Below, piece by piece: positions 1 to 5,485 of a DNA stretch of 6,142 nt. The stretch lies in NCBI GenBank assembly GCA_002421585.1, contig DIKD01000066.1:1-6142 (forward strand). The letters are read 5' to 3'. This DNA is from Dehalococcoidia bacterium UBA5627. Lineage in GTDB: Bacteria; Chloroflexota; Dehalococcoidia; Dehalococcoidales; UBA5627. The notes below the pieces were generated by a model. The model had not been told where the DNA came from and did not search any database. It saw only the letters and a program-made list of their open reading frames with translations. A program made the translations under genes and the position numbers. How positions within the stretch are numbered: the stretch's first letter is position 1; every line of letters begins with the position of its first letter.

Positions 1-36
1 ACTAATGATTTTCGGACAGCCTGAGAACTGCGGTAC

Positions 37-90
37 AGACCGGGTACAATGGTAACAAAGTAGACCGGGCACATAGGTAACAGTTAAAGT
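37..90. repeat. Two direct copies of an AGACCGGG...GGTAACA motif, possible insertion-sequence end
   Basis: Copies start at 37 and 62, each with AGACCGGG, then ACA four bases on, then GGTAACA; 18 of the first 21 bases agree. Short repeated subterminal motifs of this kind occur at the ends of some insertion sequences. I recall similar CCGGTCT/GTTACC motifs flanking integrase-type transposase genes, but no transposase is visible here. This may be a remnant, or the edge of an element outside the window. Confidence 0.35.
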
Positions 91-161
91 ACTATAGGAG
101 TTATAATTTGTTCCGTTCGCCCTGAGCGAGTCGAAGGATCTGTAGAACGGAACTATAGTAC
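89..161. repeat. Interrupted palindrome upstream of the 24-base array
   Basis: The inner arms GTTCCGTTC (110-118) and GAACGGAAC (145-153) pair perfectly. The outer arms GTACTATA (89-96) and TATAGTAC (154-161) also pair perfectly, with a 13-base bulge (97-109) on the left side only. The loop contains CGCCCTGAGCGAGTCGAAGG, the same repeat family as the loop at 2652-2675. By itself the bulge looks like a small insertion into a former 17-base perfect arm. Confidence 0.6.
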
Positions 162-183
162 AATTAATTTGCCGCGCCGTTAT

Positions 184-374
184 GGTTCGACAGGCTCACC
201 ACGAACGGCTTGGACAGGCTCACCACGAACGGCTTGGACAGGCTCACCACGAACGGCTTGGTCAGGCTCACCACGAACGGCTTGGTCAGGCTCACCACGA
301 ACAGCTATAGCTAGTCATTATGAACGGCTGTAGCTAGTCATCACGAACAGTTGTAGTCACTCAACACGAACGGC
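184..374. repeat. 24-base tandem repeat array (about eight units, decaying)
   Basis: The seed (184-209) is GGTTCGACAGGCTCACC plus ACGAACGGC. Units follow at 210-233, 234-257, 258-281 and 282-305, reading TTGGWCAGGCTCACC plus ACGAACRGC and nearly identical. Three diverged units at 306-328, 329-350 and 351-374 keep the GAACGGC or GAACAG tail but replace the head with GTAGCTAGTCAT-like sequence. Units abut without spacers. The period is a multiple of three and several frames stay open through the good units, but there is no start, no ribosome binding site and no conserved frame through the decayed units, so I do not call a gene. Confidence 0.8.
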
Positions 375-389
375 AAATAATTGAGATTT

Positions 390-414
390 ACCACTAAAGG
401 ATTTAGCTAGTGGT
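390..414 (-). terminator. Weak stem-loop downstream of the ligase gene
   Basis: ACCACTA (390-396) and TAGTGGT (408-414) form a perfect 7-base stem with an 11-base loop, 30 bases past the ligase stop. On the minus strand it is followed by AAATCTCAATTATTT, not a clean T-tract, so intrinsic termination is only possible. It is the only stem-loop close to the end of the operon. Confidence 0.3.
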
Positions 415-443
415 CATTTGTTATGACTCTGTGGCGAAAAAAA

Positions 444-1736
444 TTAATCCCACTTGCGGTTATCGATGATTGATTTACCATCCTGAGGTAGAGTGCCTTC
501 AGAAACAAAATCTATCTTGTCGGGAGTGACAAGGCATATACTCTTGAACTTAGCGCCTATTTCGTCTGCCAGGTTTGTTTTATCGTAGGCATCGTCGCAT
601 AATTCAGCAGTTATCGTCATTTCATCGCGCTGACCGATGCGGTCTACCGTAATCTGCCATTTCCCCACTTCTTTAAACAGCAAAAAGACGTTTTCAGCCT
701 GCTTTGACACCACAAACATACCCCTGACTTTAACAGCTTCCCCGATTCTGCCTTGAATACCGCTCAGTTTTTTCGAAGTTCTGCCGCAGGGGCAGACATC
801 ATCCACAATCGAAGACAGGTCTCCGGTGCCGAAACGGATAAGTCCCCAGGTTGAATTATGAACAGGTGTTACCACAACCTCGCCGACTTCTCCGTCTGCC
901 AGTTGCCTGCCGTTAGCAGGATTTACGATTTCCACAATGTATTCATCCATCAGATGCAGCCCGTTTTTACAGCTGCATTCGTAGGCAATGGCGCCACCGG
1001 GTTCGGTTACGGCATAAGCCTGATAGGTGTCGATATGGTAATCGTTTTCAAGTGTCTGCCTTACAGATGGAGCAAGCATCTCTCCGGTAAACCAGGCGCG
1101 TTTTACATAAAAATCCTTCTTGAAATCATATCCCAGCTCTTCCGCCTGTTTGATTATCGCCATTAAAAAGCTGGGGGTGCCGACATAGCCGGTGGCTCGT
1201 AATTCAAGCATTGTCTTTACGGTTACCTCGGTATGTCCGGTGCCCACCGGAACGGCTGTCGCTCCGCAATCCCTGATGGCTTCATGGCAAAGAATACCGG
1301 CAGGGGACATATGATATGTGAAGGTGTTTACAACTATGTCTTCCTTACGGAATCCGGCAGCCCAGAATGATTTGGCAAACCACTTTATCCCTGTATGCTG
1401 CATCGGTTCATAGATTGGGCCGGGAGATACGAAAACGCGCTCCACTTCATCTTCGGGGATACATAAAAACCCGCCGTAAGGGGGGTTGCTCTTCTGCATT
1501 TCAATAATATCGGTTTTACGCGTCACAGGAAGCAATTCCAGGTCCTTTATAGTTTTTATTTGAGAAGGGCTTACTCCGGCTTCATCAAGTATTCTTTTGG
1601 CGGCTGGGGCGTTTTTATGAGCATCGGTAATGGTATGCGCCAGTCTCTTTTCGAAGTATTCATCCCTTGTTCCGGGGGGCATCGTTTCAAGTTCGTCAAA
1701 ATATTCGTCTTTTCTAGCCTGATTTTTTACAGCCAT
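444..1736 (-). CDS. Phenylacetate-CoA ligase (PaaK) family adenylate-forming acyl-CoA ligase
   Basis: Predicted cytoplasmic enzyme activating a carboxylic acid to its CoA thioester through an acyl-adenylate, 430 residues, the usual PaaK length. Family features are GYVGTPSFL (183-191), AYAVTEPGGA (240-249, in place of the usual YG.TE), the RFGTGDLSSIVDDVCPCGRT block (301-320) with GIQGRIGEAVKVRGMFV after it, and a C-terminal LPQDGKS whose Lys421 fits the adenylation lysine. The oddity is the phosphate-binding loop. Canonical PaaK has SSGTTGKP, whereas this protein has VSPGPIYEP (103-111), losing the Ser/Thr/Gly-rich loop. Paired cysteines at 254/256 and 315/317 may bind a metal. Translation is coupled to livF (10-base overlap, AAGAGG 8 bases upstream). 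The context suggests activation of whatever the transporter brings in. The substrate need not be phenylacetate; other aromatic or short acids, or an altered activity, are possible, so I give no symbol. Confidence 0.88.
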   Translation of the reverse strand: MAVKNQARKDEYFDELETMPPGTRDEYFEKRLAHTITDAHKNAPAAKRILDEAGVSPSQIKTIKDLELLPVTRKTDIIEMQKSNPPYGGFLCIPEDEVERVFVSPGPIYEPMQHTGIKWFAKSFWAAGFRKEDIVVNTFTYHMSPAGILCHEAIRDCGATAVPVGTGHTEVTVKTMLELRATGYVGTPSFLMAIIKQAEELGYDFKKDFYVKRAWFTGEMLAPSVRQTLENDYHIDTYQAYAVTEPGGAIAYECSCKNGLHLMDEYIVEIVNPANGRQLADGEVGEVVVTPVHNSTWGLIRFGTGDLSSIVDDVCPCGRTSKKLSGIQGRIGEAVKVRGMFVVSKQAENVFLLFKEVGKWQITVDRIGQRDEMTITAELCDDAYDKTNLADEIGAKFKSICLVTPDKIDFVSEGTLPQDGKSIIDNRKWD

Positions 1737-2518
1737 CTCTTGCGCCTCTTATAGTGTTTGATTTCGCGGTAGTTTTTCTTATCTCCCATTGCCGAAAGCC
1801 CGATATAGAACTCTTTGACATCTTCATTATTTTTCAGGAATTCGGCATCGCCGTCAAGTACGATACGTCCGTTCTCCATTACATAACCGTAATGGGCAAT
1901 GCTGAGGGCAACACGCACATTCTGTTCGACAATTAATATAGAGGTCTTCTGTTCATCATTAAAACGTTTGATAATCTCATAAATCTCTTCTACCAGCATG
2001 GGGGCAAGACCAAGTGAAGGCTCGTCCAGCATCATCAGTTTGGGAGTTGCCATCATTGCTCTGCCAATCACCAGCATTTGTTGTTCTCCGCCCGAAAGAT
2101 AACCGGCAGTGTTTTTTCTCAGGTCTCTTAAACGCGGAAAGTATTCATATACCATTTCAATATCCCGGTTGATTTCAGCCCTGTTTTTTCTGTTGAACGC
2201 GCCTACCAGCAGATTTTCTTCAGCGGTAAGGTGCCCGAAGACGCGCCGTCCTTCGAGCGCCTGAACAATCCCCAATTTACCTATGTCTTCGGGGCTTTTT
2301 TTGTCTATTCTGATATCGTCCCATTCGATACTGCCATCGGTTACTTCGCCTTCTTCTACATGAAGAAGGCCCGATATCGCCTTTAGCGTAGTGCTCTTAC
2401 CTGCGCCGTTTGCACCGAGCAGGGTAATAATGGCTCCATCAGGCACTGTCAAGGAAACTCCGTGCAGTACGCGTATGACGTTTAAATAAGTAACTTCTAT
2501 ATTGTTCAGTTTTAGCAT
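1727..2518 (-). CDS. livF: Branched-chain-type ABC transporter ATPase LivF
   Basis: Cytoplasmic ATP-hydrolysing subunit that powers the importer, 263 residues. Visible motifs are Walker A GANGAGKST (35-43), Q-loop Gln86 in IVQALEGRRVF, signature LSGGEQQ (141-147), Walker B LMMLDEP (161-167) and the VEQN motif (197-200), which in LivF replaces the usual switch histidine. IVQALEGRRVF and the NLLVGAF stretch assign it to LivF rather than LivG. The usual LivF end near FYIG (237-240) is followed by about 22 extra residues rich in Lys and Arg, ending KHYKRRKRWL. I recall similar tails in LivF proteins encoded beside PaaK-like genes, but cannot check this here. The ATG at 2518 has only a weak GAAAG upstream. 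The end overlaps the ligase start by 10 bases, implying coupled translation. A LivG partner must be encoded outside the window, or LivF acts as a homodimer. Confidence 0.95.
   Translation of the reverse strand: MLKLNNIEVTYLNVIRVLHGVSLTVPDGAIITLLGANGAGKSTTLKAISGLLHVEEGEVTDGSIEWDDIRIDKKSPEDIGKLGIVQALEGRRVFGHLTAEENLLVGAFNRKNRAEINRDIEMVYEYFPRLRDLRKNTAGYLSGGEQQMLVIGRAMMATPKLMMLDEPSLGLAPMLVEEIYEIIKRFNDEQKTSILIVEQNVRVALSIAHYGYVMENGRIVLDGDAEFLKNNEDVKEFYIGLSAMGDKKNYREIKHYKRRKRWL
1745..1750 (-). promoter_or_regulatory. Ribosome binding site of the PaaK-like ligase, inside livF
   Basis: AAGAGG on the minus strand, 8 bases before the ATG at 1736, lies within the codons of the basic LivF tail. The tail's AAG/AGG-rich codons therefore also supply the next gene's ribosome binding site. 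It supports the 1736 start. Confidence 0.6.
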
Positions 2519-2546
2519 TGTCTGTCTTTCACTACTATTCGTATTT

Positions 2547-2552
2547 ATTATA
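2547..2552 (-). promoter_or_regulatory. Possible -10 box of a livF promoter
   Basis: A perfect TATAAT on the minus strand, 28 bases before the livF ATG. No good -35 hexamer is visible at 16-18 bases upstream; the bases there (AACCAT or AAACCA) match poorly. The position is plausible and the gap upstream is long, but an AT-rich stretch could give this hexamer by chance. Confidence 0.35.
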
Positions 2553-2639
2553 TCTTATTCGACGCCGTTATGGTTTCCCTATAATTTGGGATTTGACAAC
2601 GAACTTGTTAATTTTAATCCATTCATTACGAGTCACACT

Positions 2640-2687
2640 TTATTTCCGTTCGCTGAGCTTGTCGAAGGGTTAAATGAACGGAAATAA
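2640..2687. repeat. Palindrome with 12-base perfect arms
   Basis: TTATTTCCGTTC (2640-2651) is matched exactly by GAACGGAAATAA (2676-2687) around a 24-base loop containing GCTGAGCTTGTCGAAGG. The sequence CGTTCGCTGAGCTTGTCGAA (2647-2666) is also nearly the reverse complement of the array seed TTCGACAAGCTCACC...CGAACG (2716-2737), so two alternative stem-loops are possible. It has the same design as the palindrome at 89-161. Confidence 0.7.
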
Positions 2688-2704
2688 CATATTTACCTAC
2701 GCGA

Positions 2705-2867
2705 CGCCGTTATGGTTCGACAAGCTCACCACGAACGGCTTTATATTAACCTCGCCACGAACGGCTTTATATTAACCTCGCCACGAACGGCTTTATATTA
2801 ACCTTACCACTAACGACTTCGTATTAACCTCGCCACGAACGGCTTTGTATTAACCTTACCACGTACG
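2705..2867. repeat. 26-base tandem repeat array (about five units) with a seed copy
   Basis: A seed (2705-2739) reads CGCCGTTATGGTTCGACA and ends CACGAACGGC. Units then follow at 2740-2765, 2766-2791, 2792-2817 and 2818-2843, with a truncated, decayed fifth at 2844-2867. Each unit is TTTATATTAACC, then TCGCC or TTACC, then the ACGAACGGC tail. Units 1 and 2 are identical. Units 3 and 5 share TTACC, and units 4 and 5 share GTATT. No spacers separate the units, so this is not CRISPR. Function is unknown; the array lies upstream of livF on its coding strand. Confidence 0.8.
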
Positions 2868-2875
2868 TTTTTTAT

Positions 2876-3021
2876 TGTCATACTGAATTCGTAAGGGACG
2901 AATGAAGTATCTGGGGTGGGGGGTGTTACTGCATTTGCCCCTGAAGTTGAGGTCACGATTTATCAGGTTTTCTCCCCGCTCCCCGGATTCTTCGTCCACC
3001 CTTTGTGGTCTCAGAATGACA
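2876..3021. repeat. MITE-like inverted-repeat element, about 146 bases
   Basis: Left arm 2876-2916 begins TGTCATACTGA and ends CTGGGG. Right arm 2981-3021 begins CCCCGG and ends TCAGAATGACA. The two 41-base arms are imperfect reverse complements by eye, with about 26 of 41 positions paired, strongest at the tips (TGTCAT/ATGACA) and at the inner GGGG/CCCC. The 64-base centre encodes nothing. TGTCATTCTGAG...GAAGAATCT-type arms are a dispersed repeat style I recall from many environmental bacterial genomes. Lying 76 bases downstream of the binding-protein stop, it could fold in RNA and protect or end that transcript, although it lacks the T-tract of a classical terminator. Confidence 0.6.
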
Positions 3022-3097
3022 GTTCAAAACAATTATTAATTATCGTTGTGAATCCCGGTTGAAGAAAAGAGAGACCGTGACTCCTCGCAAAGACTTT

Positions 3098-4387
3098 TTA
3101 TTTTCCGAACCAATCGAACTTTTCATATTCGATAACCGGAGATTCTATCCAGTCTGTTATGGCCTTAATTTCACCGCTTTGCACCCGGAATACGCGCAAC
3201 GACTTCGATAAGCGGTTATCTCCCGATGTATAACTGACGGGTCCCTGCAGACCTTCCACGTCGTAGTTGTTGAGCGCCTTAATACCGTGTTCTTCGATAG
3301 CTGTCCAGGAAGCCGAATCTCCTTTTGTCAGCACATCGAAGCCGACAGCTTCCACAGCTAAAGATACTATTTTTGCCATGGTCAGGCTCTGGCACCAGGA
3401 AGTAATGTACTCCATATTGCCATAATCCGAAGAATGATTTGCCTGGCAATACTCGGTCATTTTAGCCATACCGGGAACATTATCTCCCCAGCTAACCGTG
3501 GGGAACATTCCGTAAACGCCTTCACAATTATCGGCGCCGGCAAGGTCTACCAGCGCTTTGGTCATACCCGCATGTCCGCAGGCAACAACCATACCTGTTG
3601 ACATCATCCCGAGTTCCTTTGCATTTTTTATAATGATGGAACTGGGCTGCGGGGTGCTGGCAATATACAGGATATCCGGGTTTAATGCCTTTATTTCCGT
3701 AAGGCTTGTAGTTTCTGATGTCGTGCTTGCCGTATGCTCTCTTTTTATAATAACATCTATTCCCAGTTCTTCAGCCATTGCCATAGCTCCGTCATAGGCG
3801 CCGTAACCGGTGGAGTTATTGAGAATATGCATCGCCATCTTCGGTTTACCGCTGCCCTGCCACAGGTTTTCAAGATAGTACTGAGCGAATACTACCCAGT
3901 CATCACCGTAATCCGGCATCTGACCGTAAATGTGCTGTGGAGGCCTGTATATTATGGGCGCTCCATAAGCCGCCACACCGGGGAAGCTATTCTGGTTGGC
4001 AACGGTCATGGCTGCTGTCATCATAGCCGACGATGAACAACCGAACATGACGCAGCCGCTGTCCATAAACTTGTTAACATTACTGACCATGGTGGCCGCA
4101 TTGTAGTTGTTATCCATCCAGACCAGTTCGAGTTCGTAGCCTCCGACACCGCCCAGTACCTCATTAACATATTTGATGGCATCCTTGTTGCCATGCTCCA
4201 GTACTTTGCCCTTTTCTGCGGCTACTCCGGTGCTGGGAGTAGCAATCCCTATTTTTATGGTGTCTCCCTTTGTGCTACAGGCAGTTGTTAGAAAAGGGAG
4301 TCCGCCCATAAACAGGAACAAGGATGCCGCACCCGTTCCGACAATAAAATTTCGTCTTGTAATACCCTGAGATTCTTTGTTTACCAT
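3098..4387 (-). CDS. Liv-type ABC transporter substrate-binding lipoprotein with Tat signal
   Basis: Extracytoplasmic solute receptor of the importer (type I periplasmic-binding fold, Peripla_BP_6-like; LivJ/LivK/AmiC relatives), 429 residues. The N-terminus carries a twin-arginine motif, TRRNFIV (residues 10-16), a hydrophobic run to about residue 33 and Cys37 in TTAC. The lipobox is imperfect, with Thr at -3 and Leu at -4, so a Tat-exported, lipid-anchored protein is likely. The mature domain opens with IKIGIATPSTG, typical of the family, then GNKDAIKYVNEVLGGVGGYE and a LNPDILYIASTPQPSS segment. A GGGAGGT Shine-Dalgarno 8 bases upstream supports the ATG at 4387. The gene lies 37 bases after livM, whereas classical liv operons often begin with the binding protein. 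The ligand is not predictable; amino acids, amides, urea and aromatic or aliphatic acids are all bound by this family. The neighbouring acyl-CoA ligase makes a carboxylic acid a reasonable guess. Confidence 0.93.
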   Translation of the reverse strand: MVNKESQGITRRNFIVGTGAASLFLFMGGLPFLTTACSTKGDTIKIGIATPSTGVAAEKGKVLEHGNKDAIKYVNEVLGGVGGYELELVWMDNNYNAATMVSNVNKFMDSGCVMFGCSSSAMMTAAMTVANQNSFPGVAAYGAPIIYRPPQHIYGQMPDYGDDWVVFAQYYLENLWQGSGKPKMAMHILNNSTGYGAYDGAMAMAEELGIDVIIKREHTASTTSETTSLTEIKALNPDILYIASTPQPSSIIIKNAKELGMMSTGMVVACGHAGMTKALVDLAGADNCEGVYGMFPTVSWGDNVPGMAKMTEYCQANHSSDYGNMEYITSWCQSLTMAKIVSLAVEAVGFDVLTKGDSASWTAIEEHGIKALNNYDVEGLQGPVSYTSGDNRLSKSLRVFRVQSGEIKAITDWIESPVIEYEKFDWFGK

Positions 4388-4395
4388 TGTAAGCT

Positions 4396-4402
4396 ACCTC
4401 CC
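4396..4402 (-). promoter_or_regulatory. Strong ribosome binding site of the binding-protein gene
   Basis: GGGAGGT on the minus strand, 8 bases before the ATG at 4387, is the best Shine-Dalgarno in the window. This fits the usual need for more binding protein than permease. It sits in the AT-rich 37-base gap after livM. Confidence 0.75.
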
Positions 4403-4424
4403 TTTTTTATTTTATACAAAATAG

Positions 4425-5483
4425 TTAATATGAAAACGGCCAGATACGATACGAGGTCTTAAACAGTTGCCACCTGTGTGCTAATCCGCGCGGTTCCAGA
4501 ATCAGGAATAGAATTATTACCGCACCGAAAATCATCGGTTTTAAGCCGGATGCCCATCCGGATGTGAACAGGGTAACGTGTGTTTCCAGGAAAGGCACAA
4601 CTTCCAGCGATAATATGCTGTCGAGCAGACGAATCAGTATAACTCCGAAAATAGGTCCGACCGAAGTGCCCAGTCCACCGATAATAATCATTCCTACATA
4701 TAAAATCGATTCCTTGAAATCAAAGAATTCCGGATTCAAGAAGCCGTAATAGCAATGAGCTAAAAGCGACCCGGCAATACCTGCAAAGAAACAACCGATG
4801 AAGAATGCCAACAGCTTGTAACGGAACAGGTTGATTCCCATAACCTGCGCCGCCAAATCGTTATCTCTTATTGCCACAAAAGCTCTGCCCTGCCTGGTTC
4901 TGGCAAGATTTTTAGCAAAGAAGATTACCAGTATGGTAATTGCCAGTATCAGGTAATACTTACTTGCCTGGCTGGTGAAGGAATATCCGAATATCTCAGC
5001 CGTAGGTACGCTTAATCCGATATTGCCGCCGGTTACTCCCGACCAGTTTCGGATTACCCACATTATTATAAACTGAGCGGCAATGGTGCTTATTGCTAGG
5101 TAAAAGCCCTTAACACGAAGGGAAGGCAAACCGAACAGCATACCGATGAATCCGGCCATTAGTCCACCGCAGAGCATCGAAAGCAAAAAAGGCATTCCCA
5201 ACTGACCGCTGAGTATTGCAGATGTATAAGCCCCGACGGCAATAAAACCGGCGTGCCCGATTGAAAGCTGCCCGCAGTAGCCGGTAAGTATATTCAAACC
5301 GGTGGCGGCTATAATTGTTATGGCTATGATATTACATACACTCAGCCAGTAGTTGCTCAAAAAGGATGGCATCACCATAAGTAAAAGAAGCAGCACTCCA
5401 AGTAACACCCATTGTGTTCTGGTGCGAAAGATTGCCATATCCTGGGCATAACTGTAGTTTCTCACTCCGGCAGGTAAAAACAC
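4425..5483 (-). CDS. livM: Branched-chain-type ABC transporter permease LivM
   Basis: Second membrane permease of the Liv-type importer, 352 residues, partner of LivH. A hydrophobic segment at residues 25-40 leads into the family signature GYCGQLSIGHAGFIAVGAY (about 68-86). The coupling loop ARTRQGRAFVAIRDNDLAAQ (about 194-213), thought to contact the ATPases, is followed by GGLGTSVGPIFG (269-280) and ILEPRGL (328-334) near the end. Several further hydrophobic stretches fit 8-10 membrane helices. I chose the GTG start at 5483 because GAGAGGA (5497-5491) sits 7 bases upstream. The ATG at 5438 (residue 16) has only a poor AGGA three bases away and would lose a mildly polar N-terminal leader. 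The gene begins directly after the livH stop and ends 37 bases before the binding-protein gene. The short tail after EPRGL is ordinary for LivM. Confidence 0.95.
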   Translation of the reverse strand: MFLPAGVRNYSYAQDMAIFRTRTQWVLLGVLLLLLMVMPSFLSNYWLSVCNIIAITIIAATGLNILTGYCGQLSIGHAGFIAVGAYTSAILSGQLGMPFLLSMLCGGLMAGFIGMLFGLPSLRVKGFYLAISTIAAQFIIMWVIRNWSGVTGGNIGLSVPTAEIFGYSFTSQASKYYLILAITILVIFFAKNLARTRQGRAFVAIRDNDLAAQVMGINLFRYKLLAFFIGCFFAGIAGSLLAHCYYGFLNPEFFDFKESILYVGMIIIGGLGTSVGPIFGVILIRLLDSILSLEVVPFLETHVTLFTSGWASGLKPMIFGAVIILFLILEPRGLAHRWQLFKTSYRIWPFSY

Positions 5484-5485
5484 TT

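Larger units (their letters stand above)
1..443. other. Repeat-rich non-coding stretch downstream of the ligase gene
   Basis: No supportable gene is present. In order it holds the paired AGACCGGG motifs (37-90), the interrupted palindrome (89-161), the CGCCGTTATGGTTCGACA junction (175-192), the 24-base array (184-374) and the weak stem-loop (390-414). Bases 1-36 show nothing I recognise. The orientation of any gene further left cannot be seen. Confidence 0.8.
2519..3097. other. 579-base non-coding, repeat-filled stretch between the binding-protein gene and livF
   Basis: No credible gene is present on either strand. From the livF side it contains a possible livF promoter (about 2547-2552), a first partial copy of CGCCGTTATGGTT (2563-2575), a palindrome (2640-2687), a second CGCCGTTATGGTT copy leading into a 26-base tandem array (2705-2867), and a 146-base inverted-repeat element (2876-3021). 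About 75 AT-rich bases with nothing recognisable then run up to the binding-protein stop. A stretch this long inside an otherwise tightly packed cassette suggests two transcription units. LivG, often encoded beside LivF, is absent here. Confidence 0.85.

Noticed and set aside
184..374. CRISPR-like regular repeat array
   Set aside because: Units are 24 bases and directly abutting, with no unique spacers. They decay gradually and no cas gene is visible.
858..1166. 102-residue plus-strand frame opposite the ligase gene
   Set aside because: It is antisense to a well-supported gene, its translation has no family features, and similar plus-strand frames occur opposite the other genes.
2502..2687. 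Small plus-strand protein in the livF upstream gap
   Set aside because: The frame runs through the palindrome and repeat copies and has no supporting ribosome binding site or recognisable sequence.
3055..3097. Intrinsic terminator directly after the binding-protein stop
   Set aside because: The GAGGAGTCACGGTCTCTC stretch followed by TTTTCTT pairs over only three or four bases, too weak to call.
4388..4424. Internal promoter before the binding-protein gene (TATAAA in the AT-rich gap)
   Set aside because: No -35 hexamer at proper spacing is visible; the tight gap and same strand make co-transcription with livM simpler.
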